Assembly (NCBI GenBank): GCA_038030265.1
Contig: CM075941.1
Coordinates: 17,422,001-17,486,000 of the forward strand
DNA: 64,000 nt
Origin: Corythucha ciliata
Taxonomy: Eukaryota; Arthropoda; Insecta; Hemiptera; Tingidae
Direction of reading: 5' to 3'
In this document: in pieces, positions 1 to 11,999 of the stretch
Layout of the letters: each line of letters begins with the position of its first letter
Numbering within the stretch: position 1 is the stretch's first letter
Notes under the pieces: model-generated
What the model was told of the DNA's origin: nothing
Database searches by the model: none
Seen by the model: only the letters and a program-made list of their open reading frames with translations
Made by a program: the position numbers and the translations under genes

Positions 1-300
1 TTTCTTTATTTTAGCCGAAGTGTTTTTACCCCATTTAGCCTCAGATTAGCGTTTATTTGTCTGAATTTCCCTAATTTTAGCGTTTTTATTCCGCGGAATA
101 ACGGTTTTTCTCAATGTGAGCTATGATCTGGCGCTTTTCCACAATTTAAGCCGCGTACTTGGCCTATAAGGACCTACAAAAAACTTGGAATCAGTGTATT
201 TTCTCCATTTTAGCCGCGAAATTGCCTTCAAAGGGTTGGAATTAGTATAATTATTTTTTAATTATAGGGCCTTCAGAATAGCGCTTTTGTGGGCTGAATC
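1..300 (-). repeat. Family A 30-bp minisatellite, reverse orientation (truncated by window edge)
   Basis: Diverged tandem units read as TTTAGCCGCGAATTAGCG / CTTTTTCTCAATTT on the + strand, which is the reverse complement of the common unit. Copies are heavily mutated and some are partial. The array continues past the left edge of the window. No open reading frame here looks like a gene. Confidence 0.75.
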
Positions 301-439
301 GAATATTCCGCCCCACCCCCTCCCTCTCACCATGATCTCGGTAGGAACGCCTTGCGCCAACTCCTCATAAACTGCCTTCTTTATGGGTGTTGGGTGGGCA
401 GCGCAGAATTTGATTTTGGATGCAGCAAACCCCATGAAA

Positions 440-910
440 CAATTTTTTGACGCGAGCTCATAGCCCCGCGAAATTGGATTCTAATTAGCCGACACCTAAA
501 AATGTTGTTGTTTCAGTCAGTCAGCCCGCAGTCATTGCGTTTGAAGTTGAACGAGTCAAATCCCATGTCATTTTTGAAAAAGTCGGAACGTTTTTTTTTT
601 TGTTATACCAATTCCACTAAATTGGTTTTGAATAGCTCAGCTCAACCCTGCGACATTCATTTTTTGAAAGGAGCCAAACCCGTAAATTGGATCTTTCCGT
701 GAATTTTTTGTTTGAATTGTTCAACAGCGGGAAATGATACTTCTGTTGTATAGAAATATACGAAATTGGAGCCAAACTGTGCGGCTAAACTCATTTTTAA
801 TGAACCAATACGCAAAATTCCATTTTGATGAGGCCGGACGCGCCAAATTTTTTTTTTTAAAGTGGCGCAAACTCGAGAAATTGTGTGTGTTTTGGAAACA
901 CTCATTTTGA
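440..910 (+). repeat. Family B repeat block
   Basis: Degenerate units built around CCGCGAAATTGGATTC, GAGCCAAACCCG and a T-rich run (for example near 470, 665 and 770). Spacing is roughly 30-45 bp with much decay. The short ORFs crossing it in both directions are products of the repeat, not genes. Confidence 0.6.
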
Positions 911-3900
911 GAAATGATGGTCGGGGGCGGTGAAAGTGCAAATTCCACGGCCCCGGGCCATGACCATCTCTCCACGGACACCAAAATGTCACTGTCACGC
1001 TACGCCTCTGCCCTGCTATTAATGCGTTGTAACGCCAGATTTTTCATATTTCCTTGGAAATAATTCGCAGTTACATGGGAGACCTGTTGTATACACGTGA
1101 CTTAAACAGTTAGACAACCCTCCCTCTACCCCGACACACACTAATCCCTCAGCGCTTAAAGCCAATTTGAATGCTTCAACGCTGGAAATTATTTCTTACC
1201 GATCGTTTTTGCAATCGCTCCCTTAAGGCGATAGAAATTTACTCATTTCTTTTTTAAAAGAAGAAAAAATACAACAAAATGAGGAAAGTCACGAAAACGA
1301 CCTTTCTTGCAGAGACTAACGATGAAGTATTTTGTCTTTTTTTGAACAATCGTGGGAGGGTTGGTGCGGGACTTAATGACGATGACAATTTTTATAGAGC
1401 TCGGTCTACCGTTCATCTGTGCTTATAGCTCTTATGTGTAGCTATTAAAAACAACAGGTGTCGAAAGATGTAGTTGAACGATGGGTTGATGAGGAGGGGG
1501 GGGGAGATTGAGCCTAACAATAATCCACCTGCTGGTCTGACTATAGCACGTCTGGTTACCGTTGGACTATTTTTATCAATTTCCGACTTTATATTGTTCC
1601 ACGCCTCGACCACAATACGAGAGTTGTGCAGGGGTTATGGGCGGGGAGGGGGGGAGTTCTTCACCTGTACCACAGCTTTTGAAGACCTCCTTTTTAAAAG
1701 TAAAGTAGAGGTGGTGGTAAGGTCTCGCGAAGGTGAGTTTCTCACTCTCTCACCGGTCTAAACTCCGGCAAGTCTCCCCAGCGGCTTACGATATTTTAGT
1801 GAACATAGCCGAGAAGTGAAAGACGCGTTTCGTGCGGCATTTCTCTTCGCGTTTTTTTTAAAAAAAGGTGTTTGATCGATTTCTTTGTCTCTTTCTCTCT
1901 CTCACTCTCGGTGGGAAATATTCGGGGGGAGGCATGGTCGTCGCTTAAAGAGAAAATCATGGGGAAGATTTACATCGTAAGTTATAAAAATTGTTTTTCT
2001 TTTCACGTCAAAAAACCGCCGTTCAAACGATTAAAATGTTGATAAATGAAAAAGGTGACGCGGAAGGTGATCCTGTCAAATTCCGGCGCCCCCATCACTC
2101 ATTTATCATTAGAAACTATTTGGTTTCCTAGAAGGACTGTGCATTGTTAATACAAGGCTACACCCTCGCCCCCTTCCCATGCCACAAACCATCAACCGAA
2201 TGGGCATAATGATGTTTTGAGACTAAATGGAATAGCTTTACTCGCATTCCTATTGTTTATTTATGGGTTAATGGTTTACGGTGGCAAATGTGGATTAAAG
2301 GCTTCTTGATTATGCAAGTTAACGTTTTTCTTTCTTTTTTTTTTGACAGGCGATTGAACTTTTGTTTGCTAATCGGTTTAATTCCTCAAGTAAATAGAAT
2401 TTACGCCGTTTCAAGTGCTCGCTCATTGCATATTTTAATTCGCCTGTACCGCATTTCCTTCTTTTTCTCCAATTGCTATGCAAAACACCCCGCTATCCTC
2501 GATATACAACATGTCCACACGCGTATTATACAGACGATCCGTTCTACTGACCCTTTCCATATTTACCCTTCTTGTAAAAGTTTTATAAATTCAAGGCCTA
2601 ACTCTTCGGATGAACTAGAATAACTGATGAGGGGTTTTCTGTAAAAAAGGATCCCCCCGCCCCCTTTTTCACCACCATCCCTAGGGGGGGGGGGGGTCGA
2701 GTGCGTGAACGAGTTCAAAAATCCCAGCGCTTTTTTACTGGGACAAGCCGACCCTCTCGAAAACAATCCACGCATAATGAACGATGTAAAAGTCGAACAA
2801 TGTAAACAAATTATGTTTTTTAAAAAAACAGGAAAAGGCTAGCTGCATATAGTGTTTGACATTCCTTATGAGAAACACCTTTTTCCTGCTTCACGTGTCC
2901 TGGCGTCCTTCATCAACGTGTTCACGTTGCTCAAGCATTTCAAAGATACACCTTACCGTTTTCTTTAATTAAAACGTTAATTAATTGACGAAATCATTTT
3001 ATTTTATATGAAAAACAGCTACGGAAAACAAATGAACCCTTTTAGTGTCACGAGGTTAATTTTCTGTAACCCTTCCCGTTAGAATTTGATGGCTCAAATG
3101 AGCCGCATCCTTTTATCCATTTCCCCCACCGTGCATATAACTGTGTTCGAATCCTAAAACTTCACGCATTAATCCAGCGGGATATATTCACACATGAAAC
3201 CCTGTGATAGTGGTGGAGGGGGTGGAAACAGAGCGAAACAATTATCCTCAAAAAATCAATTATCCACCCCCCCCCCCCCGATTCTCGTCCCACTCATCAT
3301 CGCCCTTTTCTAATCGCGTAAGAATTTTCAGGAGTCCCAGCCTGGGGGGTCGAGTAAATCGCTTATTTCCGGAATTATACTTCTCCGGTATCCCCCGTAA
3401 TGAGAGAATTAATGAAAAAAAAAAAAAGACAAATGTTATGGGGTAGGGGGTTCGTGTCAATTGTTGTAACAATTTTCTGACGCCGCATCACCCTATCCCT
3501 CACACCCTTGTAAGCTCTTTTTCATATTTTATTATATGAATCTTCCTTTTTCGAGTGCTTTTTCGTCATTTCATTTTTCACAATTTTAAGTGAATGAAAT
3601 TATTTGCGTAAGACTCCTTGTAAGTTGATGGCATCATTCACGACATTTTTATTATTAATATTTACGCAATCTTTGAGCCCGTCCCGTAAAAAAAAAAAAA
3701 TGCACCCCCTTTCCTTTTTTTTTCATCCATTCCATTTTGAACTTTATGAATAATTGTACAATTTCCTTGATTTTGTACCCAAACCCAAATAGAGCAAGAC
3801 AATATCCCCACCCACCCCATCACAGTGGTGTGAATTTTTGAAAGCAATCCTCGCACACGCATCAGATTCAGTTATAGTGCAGGTACATGCAGAGGTAACC

Positions 3901-4090
3901 GTCTGTGGGGCTGCCATAGCAGCACCGAAAATGAAACGCTCTGCTTTTGTCTTTGATATTGGACAATTTTTCTCGACTCCAGAGCATCGACTATCGAGGT
4001 ATTCGAATTCCGTGTGCCCTGTTCTTAGGGAAATATAGGGAAAGTCGAAAAGCGAATGCCGGAGGGAAAAGCGATAATGCCCGCAGTTTC
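911..4090. other. Non-repetitive intergenic DNA, no gene seen
   Basis: Mixed-composition DNA with several G or C homopolymer runs (for example 2688-2697 and 3267-3279) and A/T runs. No ORF has recognisable protein similarity and no splice-site-bounded exon with convincing coding character was found. It lies upstream of the DAAM gene and could hold distal regulatory sequence or non-coding 5' exons that cannot be recognised by eye. Confidence 0.4.
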
Positions 4091-4099
4091 TGGTTGGTT

Positions 4100-6590
4100 T
4101 GGGAATTCAGAAAGAGCGCCATAATATGCTGTTCTTGCAGTAAGTGTTGGTCCAAAAAATGGAGAAAAATCGCGCTCATCTGGCGCTAAAATTGAGCAAA
4201 AAATGTCAATTAATTAATGGTATCTGGACACAACTTTGCGGCTAAAATAGATTTTCAAAAAGTCCCCCAGTGTCTGTAGGTCCTTAGGCAGCAAGTAGGT
4301 ATTGTGTTGTTCTTGAAGCAAGTCCGTGGCTATAAAAGTAAGATGAAAAGGCAATTCGCGGTTAAAATTGACAAAATGCGCTAATTCGTGACCAAGAATT
4401 GAGAAAAAAGCGATCATTCATGGCTGAAAATGTGCCAATTTGCAAGTTTCTTGATTAAACTTCCCGATCAAAACTTAAGAAAATGCGCTAATTTCTGTGG
4501 CCCTTTTACTTCTGAAATTGAGAATAGCGCTAATGTACCGTTCTTGGGGCAAGTCCGCGACAAAAATGGAGAAAGAAACATAATTTGCTGTAATGTATAG
4601 GTAACCCTACGACTAACATTGTGAAAAGCGCTAATGTGCTGTTCTTGGGCAAACTCCAGGGCTAACAGTTCAGAAAAAGGGCCATTATAATTTGCAGCCA
4701 GAGTTCAGAAAGTTCACTCATTCGTGGCTAGAATTGAGAAAACCCCCTAATGTGCTCAAGTGCGCGATAAAAATTTGGAAGAAAAAACTCAAATTTATGT
4801 CAAAAAGTGAGGAAAATCGCTGATTTACGACTGAAATCAAGATAAGTTGTTTGTTCGTGATTAAAATTGGGGGAAAAACACTAATTGATGAATTAAATTG
4901 ACGGAAAAGACGGCTCTCGTGTACGGCTAAAATTCTGGAAAAGCGGTCATTCGTGCCTTAAATAGAGAAGACCCACTAATTCGCAGTTTATGGAGGCCAT
5001 TTTACAGCAAAAAATTTGAAAAAGCGATTCGTTCAATAGTTGGAGAAGTCAACCGAAATAGCGCAACTTCGCTGCTAAAATTTACGAAAAGTGTTATTTC
5101 GCTTTTTAGAAAAAAAAATACGCTAATTTTTATCTAAAATTGAGAAAGATTGCTGATTTCGCGGCTAAAATTTAAAGAAAAAAAATAGTCAATCGTGGCT
5201 TAGATTAAGAAAAGGCGCTATAATTCGCGGTTTATTATGGGGCTCTTTTACGGCTAAAATCAAAACAAGCCCCTACGTCTCGCATTGTGAAAATGTCTAA
5301 TTTGCTGTTCTTCGTTCAAGTCCTTGAGGCTGAAATTAAGAAAAATAAACTGCTAATTCATATTATCTAAAAAGTCATCAAAATTGCTAATTCACGGCGA
5401 AAATCGCGTGTTATCACGTCTCAAATTGTGAAAAGAGCTAATTTGCTGTTCTTGGGTCAATTACTTGACTGACATTGAAAACAACGCTAATGAATGCCTA
5501 AAAAGTGAGAAAAATCGCTTATTCGTGGCAAAAATCAAGGCAAAACATTAATTTGCGGCTAAAATTGAGAGCAAGTGCTTTTTTGCGGCTAAAATCAATA
5601 GAAATAGTCGTTAATGGCTATTCTGTTGAGACAATAAGCGCTAATTCACGGTTAATAGTGACCCTGTTGCGGCTAAAATAAAGATGTTAAGTAATAAAAA
5701 ATAAATAAAAAGCGCTAATCCGCTGTTCTTCCGTAATTTGCTATTTCGCAAGTAACATCATGCCACAAATTGTGGTAACAGCTAATTTGCTGTTCTTTAT
5801 AATGTCAAGTGCGTGGCTAAGACTTTGAAAAAAATGCCAACGCTTATGGCTGGAGAATTGAAAAACCCCGCTACTTCGCGGCCAAAAATGAGAAGAGGTG
5901 CTACTTCACTGCTAAACTGCAAAAAAAAGCGTTAATTCACTGCTAAAATAGCGGGAGATTGCTGATTTCGCGGCTAAAAATATAAAAAAAGCCATTCGTC
6001 ACTTGGGTAGAAATCAAGCTCTAATTTGTAGTTTATGGAGGCACTTCAACAGCAAAAATCGTGAAAAAGCGCTATTCTGCTGTGAAAAAGCGAAAAAAAT
6101 CGCTAATTCACGGCCAAGATCGTGGGAGGGAGGGGGTGACGCTAATTCACGGCTAAAATTAGATATAATGCTCGTTTAGCGGCTAAAATTAATAAAAAAT
6201 GGTCATTCGTGGCTTCGGTTGAGAAAAAGCGCTACCTAACTCGCGGTTTATCGAGGCCCTTTCAGCATTATAGGGATAAAATCAAGAAAAAGCGCCTCTG
6301 TGCTATTGGTCGAGATCTGTGGTTTGTATTGAGAAAAAACCGTCACCGAGTAATTTTACGTCACAAATTCTGGTAAGAGATAATTGTGCTGCTCTTGGGC
6401 CAAAAGTCTGATGATAAAATTGAGAAAAAACGCTAATTCATGTCTAAAAAAGTAAAAAGAAAAAAAAATTGCTGATTTGCGGCCAAATTGAGAAAACTCT
6501 GTAATTCGCGGCTAAAATAGGAGAAAACGTGAAGTTGCGGCTAAAATTGTGAGAGAGAGCTCGTTTAGCGGCTAAAACTCAACCCACTAA
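4100..6590 (+). repeat. Family A 30-bp minisatellite array, forward (about 2.5 kb)
   Basis: Dozens of diverged units of the form GCTAATTCGCGGCT followed by AAAATTGAGAAAAAGC. Some units contain an insert GTGCTGTTCTTGGGCAAGTC (for example near 4126, 4305, 4637, 5430 and 5710) or GGTTTATGGAGGC (near 4986 and 6030). There is no coding potential. It is followed directly by family B units. Confidence 0.85.
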
Positions 6591-6860
6591 ATTAGTAATG
6601 AGAGGGCCATCAACCTCGCGAAATTTTGTATTTAAAAGGTTTTTAATGAGCCGCAACTGCGAATTTCGTTTTGTGAAAGATGAAATTCGACGGGAATTCC
6701 TTTTTTCAGTAGACCAGTGGCATTGCATTTGTTGAGCGAGTCAATCGCGCGAAATTGGCTTTTTCAATCCTGCGAAATTTGTGTTTTGAGTGAGCAAGAC
6801 CCGTAAAATGTGTGCTTTGAAAAGGCCAAATCTGTGAAATTGTTTTCGCACGAACAGCAC
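6590..6860 (+). repeat. Family B repeat block following a family A array
   Basis: Units such as CGCGAAATTGGCTTTTTC and CTGCGAAATTTGTG at about 30-45 bp spacing (near 6617, 6748, 6770, 6800 and 6834). The change from A-type to B-type units is abrupt at about 6590. Confidence 0.65.
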
Positions 6861-8058
6861 AAATGAGTGTGTGAAAGGAGAGAGGGGGAGAGTGCTTGAC
6901 CTCCCCCCCCCCCGATTTAGGGTGAAATAGGCCATTTTACCAGTATAGCCCCAATCAAATTTAGATCCACAGCTGGCCACAACGTCCTCTGCCTGATGTG
7001 TACCCCATTCGCCTTCTTCTCCGTCCCTTCTGTCATTTCCAACTGTCAAGAGTTTCAAGGCTATTTCTGACACTTTCAAGTTTCTTTTAAGTCTGTTTCT
7101 GTAGACCTTATTTACTACCGTCGGGAATTGCAGGCTTTCTTTTTTCCATAATTTCAGCTTCCAGGGCACAACCTTTTTTCTCTCTCTCAATTGCCCTTTT
7201 TCCATTCCTTGATAATAGAGTTTTCTTCTTCTCACTCACTCTCTCTCTCTCTCTTAAAACTTTTACATAGCCCCCGTCAAGTCCTATTATTGCTTTCTTT
7301 CTAGACTATTATATTGCCCTTGAGAGAGGTGATTGGACGAGGCCGCAGGGGTCTTGGAGAGGAGAAATAGAGACGTTCTGAATCATTATTGTTAAATAGT
7401 TTAAAAGGTAGTGGAAGAGGGGGGGGGCTGAAGTTGTGGCAAAACATTTGGAATCGAGACGAAAATAAGCGCTTGTTGGTAGGGGGAGGCGAGAGGGATA
7501 GTTTAAAAAAAATATATTTCAGGACTTCTTAGGAGGCTACTTTTCCCTCATTTCTTGCACGACGCAGTAAAATATCTAAATATCTGACAGGTGTGACGGG
7601 GGTGGAGGAGTACGTGTCAAGAGAGAGAGAGACAAACAGTCCATCCAGTGCCAGTGCATCGGTCAATCCCAATTAACTATATAAATAATATTAAATACTT
7701 TTTTGAAGAATCTTCTCCGTTCCTGTTTGGCTTACGTGCATAGGGGGCGGAGAGGAGTGATTTAATTGATTCGAAGAAAACCATTAGCATGCCGACAAAT
7801 TCACTTTCTCACGAACCAAAGGCTCTCCATTACACCGAGTGCAATTCATTGAACCCCGTCGTGAATGCATCGACAACACGGAGGCTCTTTATACAATGCG
7901 AATAAAGCAATTTTTCAGGAAAGCGTCTTTTGACCTCTAGTGGACAGTTTTTTTGTTTTTTTTTTGTGTCCCCAACAGTGGCGGATCCCCTATACACCAA
8001 TCGGGGCCCAGGGCGGAAATATTTTATGAGACCCTTTGTCCCGATTACTTATTTCTCT
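6861..8058. other. Unique intergenic DNA with a possible transposon end
   Basis: Mostly unique sequence. The minus strand is open over 6741-7235 (164 codons, rich in Lys/Arg) but matches no family I know. Near 7976 the sequence CAGTGGCGGATCCCC is followed by GGGGCCC; this resembles the ends of many arthropod hAT-like and other DNA transposons. No matching second end or transposase was found. Confidence 0.35.
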
Positions 8059-8059
8059 A

Positions 8060-8193
8060 ATGGTGGATTTCACCACTGAGCGTTAAGATTTGAGTTACGA
8101 TAACTCAGAGTTAACGAAAGAAAATGCGTTACAATTTATGTAAGGAATAGAGTTTGGTAACTCCAACGAAACTCCCAGTGGTGAAATTCACCA
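8060..8193. mobile_element. Fold-back MITE-like element (134 bp)
   Basis: The left arm ATGGTGGATTTCACCACTG (8060-8078) pairs with the right arm CAGTGGTGAAATTCACCAT (8175-8193) with one mismatch. Weaker complementarity continues inward on both sides (GAGTTACGATAACTC near 8091 against GAGTTTGGTAACTC near 8150). There is no coding capacity. The element class is not assigned. Confidence 0.7.
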
Positions 8194-8699
8194 TATTTAA
8201 AAAAGAAGCACATTTTTACGTATTAGCGTTCAATTATGAATTTTTCGCAACTTTAGTTGCCTCCAGGAACCACGAACGAACCACGATTTATGATTTTTCT
8301 GATGACAGGGGCGTAGCCAGCCATCGATCTATGGGTGGGCAGCTTCTCTGAGGAAAATGCCAGATGCACAACAGCGTTTTTCGAGGATCCGTAACTAGAT
8401 ATCGTCAATTTAATTTTATCAGATACTGAACTAGCGCAGAAAACGGTTAGTATCCGTCGAAAAACAAATATTTGTTGGAAAACTGTCGTTTGTAGTCTTC
8501 TATTCCGGATTTTCTGTCCAAAAACGAACAACTTTTCCCCCTAGAAAGTTGTAACTATGGAGCTCAACTTTAAATATTGATCCCAATCCGCGTTTGTTTT
8601 TTTAGTGAGCGATATTCGCGAGATTGTTTTTCCATTGAGTCATACCAGCTATGAAATCTGTTTACAGGGCGAAAAGTCGGCGTCATCGTTCTCTGAATT

Positions 8700-9130
8700 T
8701 AGCAACCGAGCGAAATTGATTGTTTGTGAAATTGACAATTTCCTCATAAAATTGACAATTTCTGCTTCAAATTGACAATTTATACTTAAAATTGCCTATG
8801 TTTTTCTTAAAACTGACAGTTTCTGCTTCAATTGACAATTTCCACATGAAATTGACAACCTGCCTTAAAAATCTAAATTTCCCACTAAGTTGGCAGTTTT
8901 TTCTCATCATTTGCAATTTACTTCAAAAAACTGGCAATTTCCTCATAAAATTGATAACTTTCTCATAAAATTGGCAATTTCCTCATTGAACTGACACCTT
9001 TTAAACTAAAAATTTCGAATTGAAATCAACCTGACATTGATGCAAGTTTTCTAACAAAACGGACAAATTCCGTCGTGCAATATTGACAATTTCCTCTTGA
9101 AACAGACAATTTCTTCGTGAAACTGATAAT
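8700..9130. repeat. Family C, about 20-bp tandem repeat
   Basis: About twenty tandem units of AAATTGACAATTTCCTCATA with variants such as CTGACAGTTTCTGCTT. Each unit contains a small dyad, AAATTGACAATTT. The ORFs that cross it are periodic by-products. This family is distinct from the 30-bp families and occurs once in the window. Confidence 0.75.
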
Positions 9131-9799
9131 TTTTTTCCTTGAATGAACAATTTCGTAATAAAGTTGCCCTTGTTGAGGCATTTCGCATAAATTTTGCCTT
9201 GATGTCGGTGCACGTGATTATGTTTCCCAGAATGTTGCGTTTGTCCCACATTGGAGCATTTTCGCGGCCATTTCGAAACAGTTTTTCTCTCGCACATATT
9301 GTGACGTTTGACGTGAACTTTACCCTGGGCGTGGGGCTTTTAGCGTAGATTTTGTCCGCAAGACTGCGGTATTTCGCGCATAGATTTATCGGAGTTTGCT
9401 CACTGAACAACCAATATCGATCATTTTTGTTGTCCAACGCAAACCAATTACGCTGTATGGCCCAATTCAGAGACCGATTTGAAGCCTCAAATTGGCGATT
9501 TATCTCAATTGTATTCCCGAATTAGCACGATACTTTCACGATTTTATAGTCGCAATTTAGAGCTATTTTAAAAATTGTATCAGTGAACTAGCACTTTTTT
9601 CCAACCCCTCCCCCCCTCCACATGAGGATGAAATAGATTTGGTATCTATCATTTGCTGCTCCGGTCGTGCAGGTTACGCTACTATCCATTCATAAGACCT
9701 CCCCTCTCTAAAGGATCACATAATATGGCGGATTTTGTTAGCACACTGTGTGTAACTATGGGTTACACACCCATAGATCTAATCTGCAGTTCTGGAGAT

Positions 9800-11590
9800 G
9801 ATTAATTTTTGTGAATTGAGGCCGTGAATGACTGATTTTTGCCTAATTTGAGCTGTCAATCACCACAAAAGAAGATAAAATAGCGTCATTTCTCAATTTT
9901 AGGCGCGAATTAATAATTTTCCTCAATTCCATCACCACTTTTTCCAAATTCAACTGGAAATTAGTACATTTTCCCTATTCTAGCCATGAATCAGCCGTTT
10001 TTATCCATTGTTACTGGGAATGTCGTTGGGGATTTTGCGAATTAGTTTTTTTAATCAGCACCGTAGCACAGTTTCTTAATTTTGGGCGAAACTTTCTGCA
10101 CTAGTCTGCACTTTTTTTCTCAAATGTACCCGTAATTTAGCGCTTTCCTCATTTTTCAGCTCTGAATTAGCACTTTTCATCATTTTTAATCACGAGATAG
10201 AGGCTCTTCTTAATATTAGCCGCAAATCAGAGCTTTCTCTTAATTTCATCAAGGATCATAATTTGACGTTCTTCTCTACATTATATCCTCAAGTTAACGT
10301 GTTTTTTTCCCCCAGTTTTATCCATAAATTAACAGTTTTTCCTCAATTTTAACCGTAATTTGTAGCATTTCCCCAATTGTAACCGTGAATTAGCTCTTTT
10401 GCGAAGTCTAGACGCGAATTAGCGCTACACCTTAGTTTTTGACGCGACTTGGCACATTTCGTCAATTTCACCGGAAAATTAGCATTGATTCTAGATTTTC
10501 CGTATGAATTAGCACTTCTTCTCAATTCTAGGCCGTGATTTAGCGCCATTTCTCGATCTCTTTTTTCTAAATGCGGCCGCGGATGAGATATTTTTGATAG
10601 ATGTTACCCGCAAATTCAATTTCATCGGTATTTTTTCAATTTTTGGCGTGAATCAACAATTTAATTTACTCAATTTTATCAGCTCATTACGGATTTTCTT
10701 TTCAAATTTAACTGCACATTCATAATTTTTCTCAATTGTATTCTCGAATTTGCGACTTTTATCCTTTTTAGTTGGGACCGAATAAACGATCGCTTTTCCT
10801 CAAATGTAGCCGCCAGATGCGATTTTGCAAATTTTCGACGCGAATTTGGGCTTTTTAAAAATATTATCAGAAAATTAGCACCGTTTCTTAATTTTAGGCG
10901 CGACTTCATCACCATTCTAGCGACAAATTAGCAATTTTTCTCAATTTTGGCGCTTTTATTGCTCAATTTCGCATTTAGCACTTTTTAATCATTTCAGCCA
11001 GGAATTAGCACCTTTTAACAATATTAGGCGCAAAATAGCGTTTTATCTTAAGTATAGCTCCCATTCTTAATTGTAGAGCTGTAATTTTGGTGTTTTCCTA
11101 ATTTTAACCGTGAATTTGCTATTTTTGCCAATTTTCGACGTGAATTAGCCTTTTTTCACGCTTTATTAGCCAGTGCTATTTCTTCATTTTAGGCGCGAAT
11201 TGTCACTTTTCTCAATTTTAAACGCGAATTAGGACTTTCACTGAATTTTAATCGCGAATGGTCGCTTTTTCCGAATTATTGCAGTAATGTACCGTTTTCC
11301 CTCATTTCAACAAGGTATCATCAATTTTGAATAATTTTAGCCGCGAATTAGCAATATTTTACGGTTTATCCGCGAATTTGCTTTTTTCTTTTTAGTCGTG
11401 GATTACCGGATTTTTCGCTTTTGGTCGTTTGAATTAGCGCTTTTCTCTCTATTTAGCCGCGAATGAGAGCTTTTTGGAAATTTTGCAACGAATTGTAGCG
11501 TTTCATCGTATTTTTAAACTGCTCACTTGCCCCAATAAGAACGGCAAATTAGCGCGCCTTTTCAATTTTAGCCGTCAGATTCTGACCTGC
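9800..11590 (-). repeat. Family A 30-bp minisatellite array, reverse (about 1.8 kb)
   Basis: Units read as TTTTAGCCGCGAATTAGCG / CTTTTTCTCAATTT on the + strand, at roughly 30-45 bp spacing. Decay is similar to the other arrays. The array ends near 11590, about 2.4 kb upstream of the first recognisable DAAM exon. Confidence 0.82.
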
Positions 11591-11799
11591 AGAACCGAAA
11601 CTGCAGATTCGAATCCGAATCGTGGATTGCATTGTAAATTCGGCCATAACAACTGCTGAGCCCCTGTGTCGTTTTATTCTTCGGGTCGGATGGATTGAAA
11701 ATCGTCGCAAGACATGCTAAATATAAATAGATTAGTCAAATTGCCGTCCAACACTAAAACCTAAAAATCCTTTTTAAAAACATTTATGGGGGACCAGCC

Positions 11800-11996
11800 C
11801 GAGACCGGTGGCCACCGACTTCGGTATTCCCTGGAGACTGTCCACGGCTCCCCGAATCCCTCGAATTGTTGATGCTCGTTGCTCGAGGAGCCGTCGCGTT
11901 GGAACCCCCCTCCCTCCACACGTTGTGGTTATTTTGCAGTTCCAAGACAACCAGAGGAAGAACATATTTTGTGTAGGTGCTGGAAGAGAATTATAG
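11800..11996 (+). pseudogene. Possible LINE ORF1 (RNA-binding protein) remnant
   Basis: The reading frame over this stretch contains TDFGIPWRL, then RIPRIVDARCSRSRRVGTP, then PHVVVILQFQDNQRKNIF. The arrangement resembles the RRM-like part of L1/CR1-type ORF1 proteins, where a basic 'R-x-G' segment precedes a 'R-x-V-I-V-x-F' strand and a 'KE/RK' helix. It has no start codon of its own and no reverse transcriptase follows. The similarity is judged from memory only and may be coincidental. Confidence 0.25.
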
Positions 11997-11999
11997 CAA

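Noticed and set aside
4100..6590. CRISPR-like array (regular short repeats)
   Set aside because: Repeats are contiguous, highly diverged and lack uniform spacers; the host is eukaryotic.
6741..7235. 164-codon minus-strand ORF, Lys/Arg-rich
   Set aside because: Its C-terminal part reads through family B repeats and a G/C run, and no family signature is visible. Length alone is weak evidence in 64 kb.
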